The notes beneath the pieces were generated by a model. It had not been told where the DNA came from. It worked only from the letters and a program-made list of their open reading frames with translations, and did no database searches. From Mytilus trossulus (taxonomy: Eukaryota > Mollusca > Bivalvia > Mytilida > Mytilidae), in contig NC_086375.1 of the NCBI RefSeq assembly GCF_036588685.1, positions 51,220,955 through 51,284,954 of the forward strand: a DNA stretch of 64,000 bases. Reading direction: 5' to 3'. Both the position numbers and the translations under genes were made by a program. Shown in pieces: positions 1 to 11,420 of this stretch (within the stretch, counting starts at the first letter, position 1; every line of letters begins with the position of its first letter).

Positions 1-410
1 GGTGGTACTTAACACTACAGGGAGATAACTCTGTAAAATCAGGAGAACGCTTTAATGACGTTGTGTTGTTAAGGGAATATTAAGCTTCTCAATGATCAAA
101 ATAAGTTTTGTCAAACTGCTATATAACCAGTGTAATTTTTCTGATTAAACGGTTGGTTCAAAGTTTTTGAAATTTTTATATTTTTGTCAAAGGGTCAAAC
201 TAAATACTTTGTCAAAATTTAAAGAAAATTAAACGAGCCAAATTTAGTTTTAGTTCAGGTGTTAGGTACAACCTAAAAGTATTTTAAAAGTTAAATTTTG
301 AAAGAGTAAAATCCAAGACTGATGTCAGCAAATACACATAATTTGATTACAGGACTGAAAAGTTAAAAGACAGATTTTGTTTTCATATCTGTAATATTCC
401 TATTTTGCAG

Positions 411-1001
411 GGTGATTTGAAACAGTTCTTGTATGCAACAAGAGGTGGACTCAGTGGACAGTTTCCTCGTGTGCCACCTTTAACTGCTGTACAAAAGACA
501 AACATGTGCCACCAAGTGGCATCAGGACTGGAACATTTATCAAATCATCGCTATATTCATAGAGACATAGCATCTAGAAATGTGCTGCTGACATCTCGCC
601 TTGAACTAAAGATAACCAGTTTATCATTGTGTCGGGATGCATATGCAGGGGAATATTACCCCTATGCTCAGAATCTTATTCCTTTACGATGGATGCCTCC
701 TGAAGCAGTTTTTGATGGAGAATTTTCAGTGAAAAGTGACATTTGGGCTTTTGGTATTTTTGTTTGGGAAGTGTTTCATCTTGGAGACCTGCCTTATACT
801 TCACTTACAGACGATGAAGTGTTGAAACATCTAAAAATAGAAGATTTAAAATTGACAATGGTGGACATGTGTCCACAGGAGATTATTGACCTAATTACAA
901 AATGTACTGCAGTATGTCCAAAGGAAAGACCTTTATTTAGTGAAATCTGTTCATTCTTTGGAGAATACATTTTAAAACTACAATCAACTGCTCCAGTCTA
1001 A
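411..1001 (+). CDS. PTK7: PTK7-like receptor pseudokinase, last coding exon (3' end of gene)
   Basis: The exon opens after a clear acceptor (tattttgcag, AG at 409-410) in phase 0 and runs 196 codons to TAA at 999-1001. It encodes the C-lobe half of a tyrosine-kinase fold: GDLKQFL at its start, the catalytic-loop sequence HRDIASRN, the activation-segment end PLRWMPPEAVFDGEFS, the helix-F motif SDIWAFG, and a C-terminal ERPLFSEI. The DFG triplet is absent: the aligned segment reads SLSLCRD, as in vertebrate PTK7, where this region is also degenerate, so catalysis is unlikely. GDLKQFL, EHLSN, the EYY motif and the PEA(V/I)xxGxFSxKSD stretch match PTK7/CCK4 (Off-track in flies), a co-receptor in Wnt and planar cell polarity signalling at the plasma membrane. 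The Ig ectodomain, transmembrane segment and N-lobe lie left of the window. HRD is intact here, whereas human PTK7 has HKD. Confidence 0.87.
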   Translation, partial: GDLKQFLYATRGGLSGQFPRVPPLTAVQKTNMCHQVASGLEHLSNHRYIHRDIASRNVLLTSRLELKITSLSLCRDAYAGEYYPYAQNLIPLRWMPPEAVFDGEFSVKSDIWAFGIFVWEVFHLGDLPYTSLTDDEVLKHLKIEDLKLTMVDMCPQEIIDLITKCTAVCPKERPLFSEICSFFGEYILKLQSTAPV

Positions 1002-3945
1002 CTGAAATCCATGTCTGTTTTAGAGAGAGTATTTATTTTGTGTATATATTTTTTACATTATACATTTTCATATATATATATAACTGTTCTGCAGTGCAGT
1101 GCAAATTTCTGCAAGTAATTGAAAATCTACAAATTTTTATTTATCATTGACCACTATGTCTGACGGATATATATGTTGGAAATATAAGGGAATTGAATGT
1201 AAAATACTGTGATTTTTACATATAAGTTGTATGTTGATATAGTTTTTTTTATTTTCTCTTTATTTATATTTGGCTACAAATACTTAAAGACATTGCCTTA
1301 TGAGATGGTTTATGTTTTATGATAGGAACTGCAAAGTATTTAAATGTATTTAAAAGACCATGCAATGATGAAATACAATTAATAGTTTGTTGATTTATTC
1401 TTTTAACTTTCATAATTCTTACACATTTACAGCTATTGAAAATTTAAAAAAGGGTTATTTCTGATGACTGGGAAATATTATTCGTGGTATTATTTGATAT
1501 TAGACAATTCATTGATTGGTGTTTGCTTTATGCAGACTCAGCACAAAAAGGCTATATTACAGCCAGAGCTATTTGAGTGAGAGATATTAAATAAATAATG
1601 GGAAATATTATACCAATTAGAGTGCAATATATTAATTGGGAATATTGTCCAAGTTTCTAAGAATAATTATACTTTTAATATACAAGGAGATCAAGATACC
1701 ATTTCATGTGCTTTACTCGCATTATGTCTTGTTTATTTTTTTGGTTGTTTATATAAACCAAAAATATTAGAAATTCCTGCAAAAAAAACAAAAAAAAAGA
1801 ATCCACAATGATTCTTTGAATTGCCTGACATTTTGTCTACATTTGTTAGATGTATTGTAAACACCCAAAAGTTTACCAAATCTGTTGTTAGGGAAAAAAA
1901 AGAAAGAAAGAAAGAAATTTGATGGTATAAAATACTGTATATATGTTTAGGAACTATGTTGTTATTGTTAAAGTGATACAGACTTTAACAGATTCTGAAA
2001 AAAACTGTTTATTTTTTAACGAGAATCAATATTTGTTTCTGTTTTGTTTTCCTTAAATATCGTTTTATATTTCTTTATTTTATAGATAACAGTTCTAGCA
2101 GTTTGACTGCAAAGAAAAAATGAATGTCATAGCAGTATAACTGCACATAAAAATGATTTGTAATAGCAGTGTGTTTGCTAAAATGTTATTCATTTGTGAA
2201 GTCAAAGTAATAAACAGTCACTTTGTTACTTATAATCCTTGCAACAAATTAGTGTATGCCTCATGAAAAAAAATAACAGACTACAGTTTAACTCAGTAGA
2301 AATACACCAAAATAATATACCTTTAATTTATAAACTACAATGCAGTACTTATATGTACAGTCATTTTAACAAGTTTCTATTTATCAATGATAATTGTAAA
2401 AGAAGCAAAAATTCTACACAAGATTGAAACAAAAAAAATATACATGAATACGTCTTTACAATTTTGTTATAAAACATAAAATCCAAGAAAATCTGATATT
2501 TTAAAGGAAAACTAAACATGAAACAAATGGCTATATTAGAAAGGACAACCAAGTTGTCTAGAGTGATACTATTGTACTGTGTTTTAGTGTTTATAGATTT
2601 GTCATTGTGTAGTTGATATAGATGTGTGAATGAAATCAAAATTTGGTAGTATGCATGTCATGTTGTGCAAGTAAAAGAAGGGGAGATAATTCAAGATTTG
2701 TTAGATTCATTTTATGTGACTTCATATTTTTTATTCTACTTGTATAAGGACGATACAATCACATACTTGTAAGTTCATACAGAACTCTATCATTTTGTGT
2801 AAACAAAACTTTGCATTCCATTTAGATTTTCATATTTTCATTCAATTTCATATTACAGATTTTGTTAAACCTAAATATATTTACTAACTGTCTTAATGAC
2901 ACAAGAGAAAGTTTTAGATTGAGATAAGAATTCAGTGTCTTATCATGTAAGATCTGAAGAAATTCATATGTTACAGAACATTGAGTATCATTATAAAACA
3001 CGTCATGAATTTGGCTTCCATCAGATTTAAAAGAGAAATGACTTTTCATACAGTTAGATTTATTGACTACCAAAGTATTTTTTATGACAATCACACATAT
3101 TGAAGTATTAAACATAAGATTAAACAAGCACTATCATTTATTGTACCATTATGTAATAGAACTATCTGATGTATATTGTTTTGCATTTCTGACCTTCAAA
3201 ATTTATATAGGTCATATTTTGGCAATAGAAATTATTTGACAAAAACAAACTATTTGTGATATACTTTTGTTAGGTCATTGAATTCTGAAGTAAAAGATCA
3301 GTTGTTTCTGTTTGCTTAGATTCCAACAAAATAAATGTTGTTATGACAAACTTATCAAAAAGAGATATAAGATATTTATTATTAGATGATCTTCTGCATT
3401 CTGAAATGAAATAATTGTTCTGTTTTGTGATTTGTCCATTCAATTCAAAAGGTTTAATATTAAAGATTATTATATATGAATTACAGCTAACCTTTAAAAA
3501 TGTGTCATAAATTATTGAAATTTCATTCACCAGTGTTTTGAATTGTTTTATATGTTTATTAAACATAATTTAAATATAGGTAGTCTTGTATTTATGGTCA
3601 CCCAACAAGTTACAACTGTGAATTCTTTTACAAACTACACAGTTAAATAGCTATTCCTTTAAAACAAAAGATAAAATAGTATTGCATTATTATGAAATAA
3701 TACTTTCAAAGACACCCATAAGTAATTTATGTATATTTTATAAGGTATTACTAAGATTTTCAAATTTTATTCCTACTAAAACAAATCCCTGAATTGACTG
3801 GTTGACAAATCATTAGTGAGATAGAGAGTGTGAAACATGGTGCTGAAGTTTTATCAGAACTTTATGTATGTATGTGTCTTAATCTATGCAATTAGATTAA
3901 TAAAGCTTATTTAAATTATAAGATCTGAGTTTTATTTTTATAGAT
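1002..3945 (+). other. 3' UTR and 3' flank of PTK7-like gene
   Basis: AT-rich non-coding sequence after the stop codon. Polyadenylation hexamers AATAAA on the + strand occur at 1590-1595, 2209-2214 and 3899-3904; which one is used cannot be told. A cluster at 2096-2177 holds short inverted motifs (gcagtttgactgc, gcagtataactgc). Short ORFs here show no recognisable protein. Confidence 0.5.
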
Positions 3946-4345
3946 ATAGGATGATGTGGTGTGAGTGCCAATGAGACAACTCTCCATCCAAATAACAATT
4001 TATAAAAGTAAACCATTATAGGTCAATGTACGGCCTTCGAAACGGAGCCTTGGCTCACACCGAACAGCAAGCTTTAAAGGGCCCCAAAATGATTAGTGTA
4101 AAACCATTCAAACAGGAAAACTAATGGTCTAATCTAATATAAAAACCAGAAACGAGAAACATGTATAAATTACATCAACAAACAACAACTACTGTACATC
4201 AGATTCCTTACATAGGACAGGTGCAAACATTTGCAGCAGGATTAAACGTTTTAATGGTACCAAACCTTCTCCCTTTTTCTAAAACAATAGCATAACATCA
4301 CAACATAGAAAAACACTCAATAAAATCTCAATTGACAGGCTTAAC
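3946..4345 (-). repeat. Dispersed mussel repeat, family A
   Basis: On the minus strand this reads as the family whose end contains tgtctcattggcactcac and an internal gctgttcggtgtgagcca. The same words recur at about 10905-11155, 11345-11415, 43325-43510, 49325-49480 and 50840-50980. A second short fragment (caatgagacagcaaccca) lies at about 4508-4525. No coding capacity is visible. I class it as a non-autonomous interspersed repeat by recurrence within this window. Confidence 0.7.
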
Positions 4346-4639
4346 TCAATCAAAAAACTTAAATTAACACACTATGAAATAAATTTGATCTGCGATATGT
4401 GAATGCAAATGCACAGTTAATAAAATGTTAGGGACAAACATTCAAGGCCAAAAAGCAAACAAACAAGTCCAAACAAAGACATGAATAAAGAAGATGAGGT
4501 GTATAGGTCAATGAGACAGCAACCCAAAGATAAAAATAACCAAAACACATCTAGATTGATGCATGCAGCCTTCAACCATAGACCTGTTTCTAAATTATAA
4601 GTCTTCAAACTCTGAATTGTTTGGAATCTATTGACGATG

Positions 4640-5600
4640 TGGATAACTTGCTAACACTTAATTCCTGAATTAATGAAAACAACCACAATAGAAAAATACC
4701 GAAAGACATCTAGCAGGTAACATGCTGCATTCCACAATAGACAGGTGGATAGGTCAAGTCTTTGAAAGCTGCAAAAAAACTGCTAGTATCTGAACCAATA
4801 AAATCATTTTCAATTTTTCATGATACATAAAGATATAATATATTACTAGAGGTATTCCTGTCTAGGTCTCATAAGTGGTGTTATACCATTTTTTACTCAC
4901 CTATGATGAAGTATTGGACAGCAAGACATAGCTAGCTGATGCATCTAGTTGTTTAGTTGGTTTGATAGAAACTTCTTGTGATATATCTTTGATATATTCT
5001 ATAAAGTTTCATTACTGTCAGTATATATCAGTTTGACAACTAGTTTGAGGCCCTGCCCCCTGAGTCATAGTTCAGTGACTGAAACAATAATCAATTTTCA
5101 ATGTTAAGCTTTCTGCCTAAGTTAGTTAATAGGTACTTCTTGTGAAAGATCAAAGATATTTTATATAAAGTTACATTTATACTATAGGTAGTACATATAA
5201 GTAAAAAAACTTTTTCAGGGCTCTATGTAATAGATCATGGTCTAGTGATTTTAGATTAATAAGCAACTAATTAACTGTCTGTACGTATGTCCCAAAGTTG
5301 GATTCTGTTCTCCATCTTTAATTTACCTTAACCAAATGTTTTGAAACTTTTACTAATGCATATTGTCACAAATTAAGTTTGAATTTTGGTGATGTCACTA
5401 CCATATAAACATGAATTCCACAATGATCAATGATATTTTTCATATTTTCATCCTTGTTTGTTATTCTACAAATAAGACATTTATTCACATCACATAATGT
5501 GACCAATTTCCTGATTTTTTTACTTTCCAAAAGCAAAATTTCTGCTGCCACTTACAGATTAGAAATTCCTGACAAAACCAGAGCATCACTATTAAGTCTT
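4640..5600. other. Gene-free stretch with a probable dispersed repeat
   Basis: No coding region is recognisable. The part at about 5280-5400 (aaccaaatgttttgaaact, then aagtttgaattttgg) resembles sequence at about 26530-26790 (atcaagttcgaatttgg), suggesting another interspersed family. Confidence 0.35.
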
Positions 5601-6371
5601 TCTTTCCTTTTCTGCTCTGTTCATGGTTTCATTGTTGTCTGTGTGTTCTTTTTGCTTTGTTCATGGGTTCTTTGTCTGTTCTTCATTTTGCATTGTTCGT
5701 TTTGTAATCGCTATGTTCTTCATTTTACATTGCTTGAGATATTATTATAATGTTCTTCATTTTGCATTGTTTAGCGTGTTATTGTAATGCTTTTGCATTG
5801 TTCCTAGTGTTATGGTTATGTTATACTTATGTTCTTCATTTTGCAATGCTTCAGGTGTTATCCCTGTTTTTTTTCAGTTTGCATTGTTCGTGGTGTTGTC
5901 GTTTTGTTCTTCATTTTGCATTGCTGTAGTGTTGTCGATATGTTCTTCATTTTGCATTGTTTGTGAATGTTATCGTTGTGTTCCTCATTTTGCATTGTTA
6001 ATGGTGTTATCGTTGTGTTCTTTATGTTACATTGTTCGTGGTGGTATCGTTATATTCTTCCTTTTGCATAGTTCGTAGCGATATTGTTATCTTCTTTTAT
6101 TTGTATTATCGTTATGTTCTTCATTTTGCAATGTTTGGGGTGTTTGCCGTTATGTTCCTCATTTTGCATTGCTCGTTGTGTTGTCATTGTGTTCTTCGTT
6201 TGACATTATTCGTAGGGTTATCTTTATGTTCTTCGTTTTGCATTGTTCTTGTTGTTATCGGTATTTTCTTCATTATGCATTGTTCGTGTTGTTTCCATTA
6301 TATTCTTCTTTTTTGCATTATTCGTGGTGTTATCGTCATGTTCTTCATTTTGCATTGTTTGAGGTGTTATC
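5600..6371 (+). repeat. 37-bp minisatellite
   Basis: Roughly twenty degenerate head-to-tail copies of a unit of about 37 bp built from gcattgttcgtggtgttatc followed by gttatgttcttcatttt. Copies vary by substitutions and small indels, which is why three overlapping ORFs appear; these are unlikely to be genes. The array abuts directly a 5'-truncated LINE at about 6372. A smaller array of the same unit lies at 14037-14185. Confidence 0.85.
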
Positions 6372-9075
6372 ATCTGCGGCACAGAGTCTTGGCTGAAAGG
6401 AGAACATCCTGGAAATAAAACAACTAAAGATGCAATTAAGTCTAGTGAACAGAGAGCCGTGGTGTAGTGGTTAGGCATCGGACTACTAACACAAAGGTTC
6501 CTGGTTCGATTCCCGTCTGGGATGAAAATTTCAGGGACTCAATTTTCGGCTCTCCCTTGACACCATTTGCGAGTATGGTCTTGAGGAAACGATGATAGTC
6601 CGTCGGAAGGGGACGATAAATGGCTGACCCGTGTTAAGAGAGAGCCATATCTCTTGCACGTTAAAGACACCCTTGTAGATTTCGAAAAAGAGTAGGCTAA
6701 TGCCGCTACAAGGCAGCACTCGCACCCGCAAAGTGGAAAGGGATTAATATAAGTTGTAAAACTTGTTTCCCAATCCACTATAAATAAATATGTTTAAATT
6801 AAGTCTAGTGAAGTTTGTCCAGAAAAGTACACAGCCTACAGAAATGGTCGAGGTACACTCGGAGGCGGTGTTTTCATCTTTGTACAAAACGACATTATTG
6901 CAATTGAAAACCAAGAATTTGTAACAAAATGTGAGATAGAATGGGTAAAGATATACAAACGAAAGACAAAAAAGATCTCATAATAGGCTCATTTTATATG
7001 CCACACAGAAATATGGAACACATAAAGGAACTAGATAAATCATTAGACCATATTTCAAACAAAAATCAATCCATCATACTCACTTGAGATTTCAACTGCC
7101 CAGACATAAACTGGAACACCATGTCCGTAAACCAAAATGCACAAGACAAGGAAATCCAAAGAGCTCTAATGGAAGTTATCATATCGCACTCACTAACACA
7201 GATACACGAAACACCAACAAGAGGCAATAACTTACTGGACATAATGCTGACTTAAAACCCGTCACTTATCAAAACATCCTCTAATGCTCTAGGAATATCT
7301 GACCACGATATGATTGTAACAGACTGCGACACAAAACCACATTATCAGAGTAAGAAGCCACGCAAATGCTACATATACTCTAAAGCAAAATGGGAAGATC
7401 TACACAAAGACCTGACTATCCTTTCAACCAACATAATTGAAATGTACCATACAGGCGCCACAGTACAGGAATTATGGGACAAGTTCAAGACAGACCTTTA
7501 TTCGATCCTTGACAACCATATACCATCAAAACTCATCCGATCTAAAACCAGTATACCCTGGATCAATCATAAAATCAGGAAAATGTTTAAAAAGAAAACA
7601 AGGGAGGCAAATCAGAAAAGCTGAGTATAACAACATCAACACCACAATCATAGAAGGCCTAGAAAACAACAACTCAAAACCCTTCTGGAAATATGTAAAA
7701 TCAAGAAAACATGATAACATTGGAATAACACCCCTTTAAAGCAATGGACACCTAATCAATGACAGCAAAGGGAAAGCAGAATCACTGATTAAACAATTCA
7801 GTTCAGTATTCACAAGAGATAAAGACAAAACTCTGCCCAAAACATCAAAGCATATAAAAAGCACATTATCACCTTTAGACATAAAACCAGATGGAGTCGA
7901 AAAGCTGCTGAAAAAATTGAATGCTTCCAAGGCTTCGGGACCAGACGGCATACCAAACCGTATATTGAAAGAATGCTAAAAACAACTAGCACCTGGAGTT
8001 ACGATGATATTCCAAAAATCCATCAACACTGGTACATTACCAAGAGACTGGCTAAAAGCAAATATATCAAGAGTCTTCAAAAAGGGAGATAAACAGGCAC
8101 CAGAAAACTACAGACCAGTATCACTAACATCTGTACCATGCAAGCTACTGGAACATATTATCTGTAGACATATACTCAAACACCTAGAGAAGTACACAGA
8201 ACTTACATCACTAAACCATGGCTTCAGGTCAGGCTATTCTTGTGAAACCCAACTGCTAGTCACACTACATGACTTCATGAAAGCCTTTGACGCAGGAAAA
8301 CAAATTGATGTAGCTATCCTGGACTTCTCCAAAGCGTTTAACACTGTGCCACACAACAAGCTACTGCACAAAATTTATGAATACGGTATAAGAGGACCAC
8401 TAAACAAATGGTTGGAGATGTTCCTAACTCAAAAGAACATGAAAGCGGTCGTAGATGGGAGGAATCAGAAGAAGCTTCAGTTGACTCCGGTGTACCACAA
8501 GGTACAGTACTAGGACCCCTTCTCTTCCTCTGTCCCATTAACGACCTTCCAGATTCAGTACAACCATCTGTCAGACTTTTCGCAGATGACTGCCTCCTGT
8601 ACAGGAACATAAATAGTCAACATGACCACACACTCCTACAGCGAGACCTTCAAAACCTAGAAGTATGGGCCAAAAACTGGGACATGCGCTTCAATGCAAA
8701 GAAGTGCTATATAAGTTAGCATCGAGAACAAAAGCCAGAAGATGTACAGTCTAGACGGACATGTACTACAACAAGTCCAACACAACCCATACCTAGGCTT
8801 ACAAATATCTGAAGACCTAAAATGGACCACGCACATCTCAAATGTAGCCAAGAAAGTCAATTCGACACTCGGCTTTCTGCGCTTCTGCCCAAAAGATTGC
8901 AAAAAGACCGCATATATATCATTGGTACGATCAACTATGGAATATAGTGTCATAATATGGGACCCATATACACAACATGATATAAATCAATTGGAAAGAA
9001 TACAACGCAGATCAGCTAGATTCATTACAGGCGACTATAGGTCTAGAGAAGAGGGGCCGGTCACCAAAATGCTGA
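6372..9075 (+). mobile_element. Decayed non-LTR retrotransposon (CR1/Jockey-group LINE), EN + RT ORF remnant
   Basis: Three-frame reading gives one continuous ORF2-type protein broken by frameshifts and stops. Endonuclease pieces appear in order: GTESWL (6378-6395), GGGVFI, DFNCPDINW (7088-7114; the expected glycine before it is a TGA), and LGISDHDMI (7289-7315). RT pieces follow: ASGPDGIP, ENYRPVSLTS, LDFSKAFNTV, GVPQGTVLGPLLFL, FADD (8580-8591) and YLGLQI. Frame changes lie near 6960, 7605, 8455 and 8720; in-frame stops lie at about 7087, 7252, 7737 and 7977. The 5' part is missing (starts inside EN) and the 3' end breaks off at about 9075 just after the RT C-terminal region, so the copy is dead. 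A SINE splits the EN domain at 6450-6796. Assignment to the CR1/Jockey group rests on motif style only. Confidence 0.9.
6434..6812 (+). mobile_element. tRNA-derived SINE, full-length, with 16-bp target site duplication
   Basis: A perfect 16-bp direct repeat (aattaagtctagtgaa) lies at 6434-6449 and 6797-6812; the SINE body is 6450-6796. RNA polymerase III box A (tggtgtagtgg, 6460-6470) and box B (ggttcgattcc, 6503-6513) are present with tRNA-like spacing. The tail ends ataaataaatatgttt. Removing the insertion restores the LINE reading frame across the site (…AIKSSE then VCPEK…), so the SINE landed in the LINE endonuclease ORF. A 5'-truncated relative lies in the EFCAB2 gene (23168-23355). It resembles V-SINE/RUDI-type bivalve SINEs, but the family name is not certain. 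Confidence 0.93.
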
Positions 9076-9219
9076 TTCGTTCGATTTGAACATTGTATTG
9101 TACAACATTTAGACAAAAAATTTCAAATGCTAACAGAGCTTTGATAGATCATAGACAATTGTCTTATGACATTGCAAGTGGGGAACATCGTTCTCTAAAA
9201 ATAAGTCTTCAAGATCATT

Positions 9220-9330
9220 GACGGCCATGCGGTGACCTACAGTTGTAAAATGTCTGTAGCATTTTGGTCTCTTGTGGACACTTGTCTCATTGGCAATCAT
9301 ACCACATCTTCTTTTTTATAAATACACTGC
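9220..9330 (+). repeat. Dispersed repeat fragment, family A-like end
   Basis: Contains ttttggtctcttgtggacac followed by tgtctcattggcaatcatac and catcttctttttta. The same end occurs at about 38755-38855 (+) and, reversed, at about 49550-49640. The sequence from 9330 to 9520 is unassigned. Confidence 0.65.
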
Positions 9331-9529
9331 AAGGTGAAAGGTTTTCTCCTTGCCGAACTCCATTATCGCAATTAAGAAAGGATGACATTTCGTCACCGTC
9401 TTTGATACACGAATATGTTAGTTGTTATTTCTATTTTGTTTTGGCTCCGACTCTGACTGAGGCTTATGGTGATATAATAAGGACTATATTATACTAGTAT
9501 TGTAATATCTTAATGCAATTTAATTAGAT

Positions 9530-9900
9530 TGATCTTAATGTTGACCCAATCTATACCCTCTGTGTGGGTATACTGTTTTACCTCTGTCTGTCCGTCCGTC
9601 CGTCTGTCCTGCTTCAGGTTGAAGTTTTTGGTGAAGGTAGTTTTTTTATTAAGTTGAAAGTGATAGTGTGATTTCGGCATCCGTGTACTATGGACACATT
9701 CTTGATATAGTTTGTTTTCAGGATGTTGTGCTGTTACACCATTTTCCCAGGTTTGGGTAGGGTTGGTGCCTTCAAATAACTTACCCCGCCACATTCTTAA
9801 AGCGCCTGTCTCAAGTCAGTAAAGCTGGTAGTTAAGTGGTTGTCGTTGGTTCATGTCTGTCATACTTGTATTTTGTAACTTGTTTGTTTATATTTTATCA
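9530..9900 (+). repeat. Dispersed repeat with (tccg)n-like start
   Basis: Begins with a tgtctgtccgtccgtccgtc run (about 9584-9606). It continues into a module with tgttgtgctgttacaccatt, ccccgccacattc and a degenerate cctgtctcaagtcag; related modules lie at about 16640-16680, 26340-26500, 32490-32545, 33850-33905 and 37330-37365. No ORF of note. Confidence 0.55.
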
Positions 9901-10318
9901 GCCTTGCCCCTCCCCCAACCAGTATAAAAGTAGCATGTTTTGGAGAATTTTAAAATAAGCTCGCGATATAAAATCTGAACCCCTATATTGAGTGTCGTCA
10001 TCGATGTCTGATTGGTCACCACGATTTTCATCAAATCGCACGGTTGGGCGTCTTAATAAATTGACAGAATCTGGAATCGCTCATCTATTTGGAGCACATA
10101 TTTCGTCCACATCTAATTTTTTAAGGTTCTGGGTTTGAATTTGTCTCCTGATTTTATCATTTTTCGCTGACGCTACATTAGTCGCTAATGTTCGCTACAA
10201 AATTAGATAAAACTCGGATGAGTGATACATGTACAAGGGGTAGAAAATGTTACGACCAAAGAAGGCGGGTACATAGAGTTATCCAACTCGAATATTTTTA
10301 TTTGTGTAGTTAATAGTG

Positions 10319-10663
10319 ATGAATCAATCCCTTGAAACGAAAGGTGGAAACCGAAGATCTAGTAAAAAGAAAATAGATCAAGATAACAGAAACAGCGAAC
10401 TAGAACACCACAGAAGGACAGTGGACACACAAACAACGAAAGAAGAACAAGGATAACTGAGCAGTTGCAATAAGTATGTGTATCAACTCCAATATACTCA
10501 GACAAAAATCACCGACAGCCCGTCAAGAAGTTGTTGCAATGGTTCTAAACCTGCAGAGAGCGTGTTACTCTCTATATACACTTCTCTGCATGATATCCCG
10601 CACAACCAAACGCACGTCCAACTTTGGCCAGGGTTTACTGCCATTCGGAAGAAAACCAAATGA
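10319..10663 (+). other. Unrecognised ORF-like stretch, coding status unclear
   Basis: A short reading frame from ATG 10319 runs 45 codons (basic and polar, with RRSSKKK) to a TAA. The same frame then stays open to TGA at about 10661-10663, with Cys-, Ser- and Thr-rich residues. Base composition is less AT-rich than the flanks, which hints at former coding or repeat origin. I recognise no domain; it may be a relic of a mobile element or chance. Confidence 0.2.
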
Positions 10664-10904
10664 TCATATTTCTATATCCACTTGCATTGTAAATATATAT
10701 TAAAATCACTTGACCTTGTCCATCGAATGACTAAGAACAGATAATGCAATTTATCAAGGTTGGTTGGTAGATATGTATTAGTGAAAATAGTGGGATATAT
10801 TTACTCAAACAACGTTTAATACATGATTTAGAATAATTGAGATGCGGATTAGCGAACACACTTTGTGAATCAAATTGAATGGTTGTCGTCTGTTTATGTG
10901 GTTC

Positions 10905-11160
10905 ATAATTTGTTTCTCGTTTCTGGTTTTTATATAGATTAGACCGTTGGTTTTACACCAGTAATTTTGGGGACCCTTTATAGCTTGCTGTTCGGTGTGA
11001 GCCAAGGCTCCGTGTTAAAGGTCGTCCCTTTAGCTATAACTGTTATATATTTTTAGTTGTATGGAGAGTTTAGCTCTCGCCGCGATATAGCCTTTTTGTG
11101 CTAATGCGGCGTAAAGCAACCAACAATCAATCAATCAATCATTGGCACTCATACCACATT
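10905..11160 (+). repeat. Dispersed mussel repeat, family A, with (tcaa)n
   Basis: Holds the signature tagcttgctgttcggtgtga followed by gccaaggctccgtgtt, then a short atcaatcaatcaatca microsatellite (about 11127-11142) and the family end cattggcactcataccacat. Oriented opposite to the copy at 3946-4345. Confidence 0.7.
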
Positions 11161-11344
11161 TTCCTATATCTATTTGTGAAGTTTGGTCGTATAACTAACA
11201 TGAAAAAACGCAGATATATATCTCTTCCAAATATGTAGATTTAATATTGAAAGCAATGTCTAGCTAAATAAAATATATGATCGGTCAGCACTGATTTAAA
11301 GTAGTGTCTCCTTCATGACAGGCCTGATTTACCTGATAATTGTT

Positions 11345-11420
11345 TACTTTTACAAAGTGTGACTTGGATGGAGAGTAACAGTTGTCTCATTGACACTCAT
11401 ACCACATCTTCTTATATATA
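11345..11420 (+). repeat. Dispersed repeat family A, terminal fragment
   Basis: Only the end of the family is present: gtgacttggatggagagt, then gttgtctcattgacactcat and accacatcttctta. 11420-12720 beyond it holds no gene or clear repeat. Confidence 0.6.

Noticed and set aside
5430-6418. Overlapping ORFs of 75-128 codons on the + strand and 84 codons on the - strand
   Set aside because: All lie mainly in the 37-bp minisatellite and include Cys/Phe/Ser-rich repeats in every frame.
6453-6525. tRNA gene (box A and box B present)
   Set aside because: The sequence continues into a SINE body with a tail and target duplications and has a second copy of its 3' half in the window; the anticodon arm does not fold convincingly.
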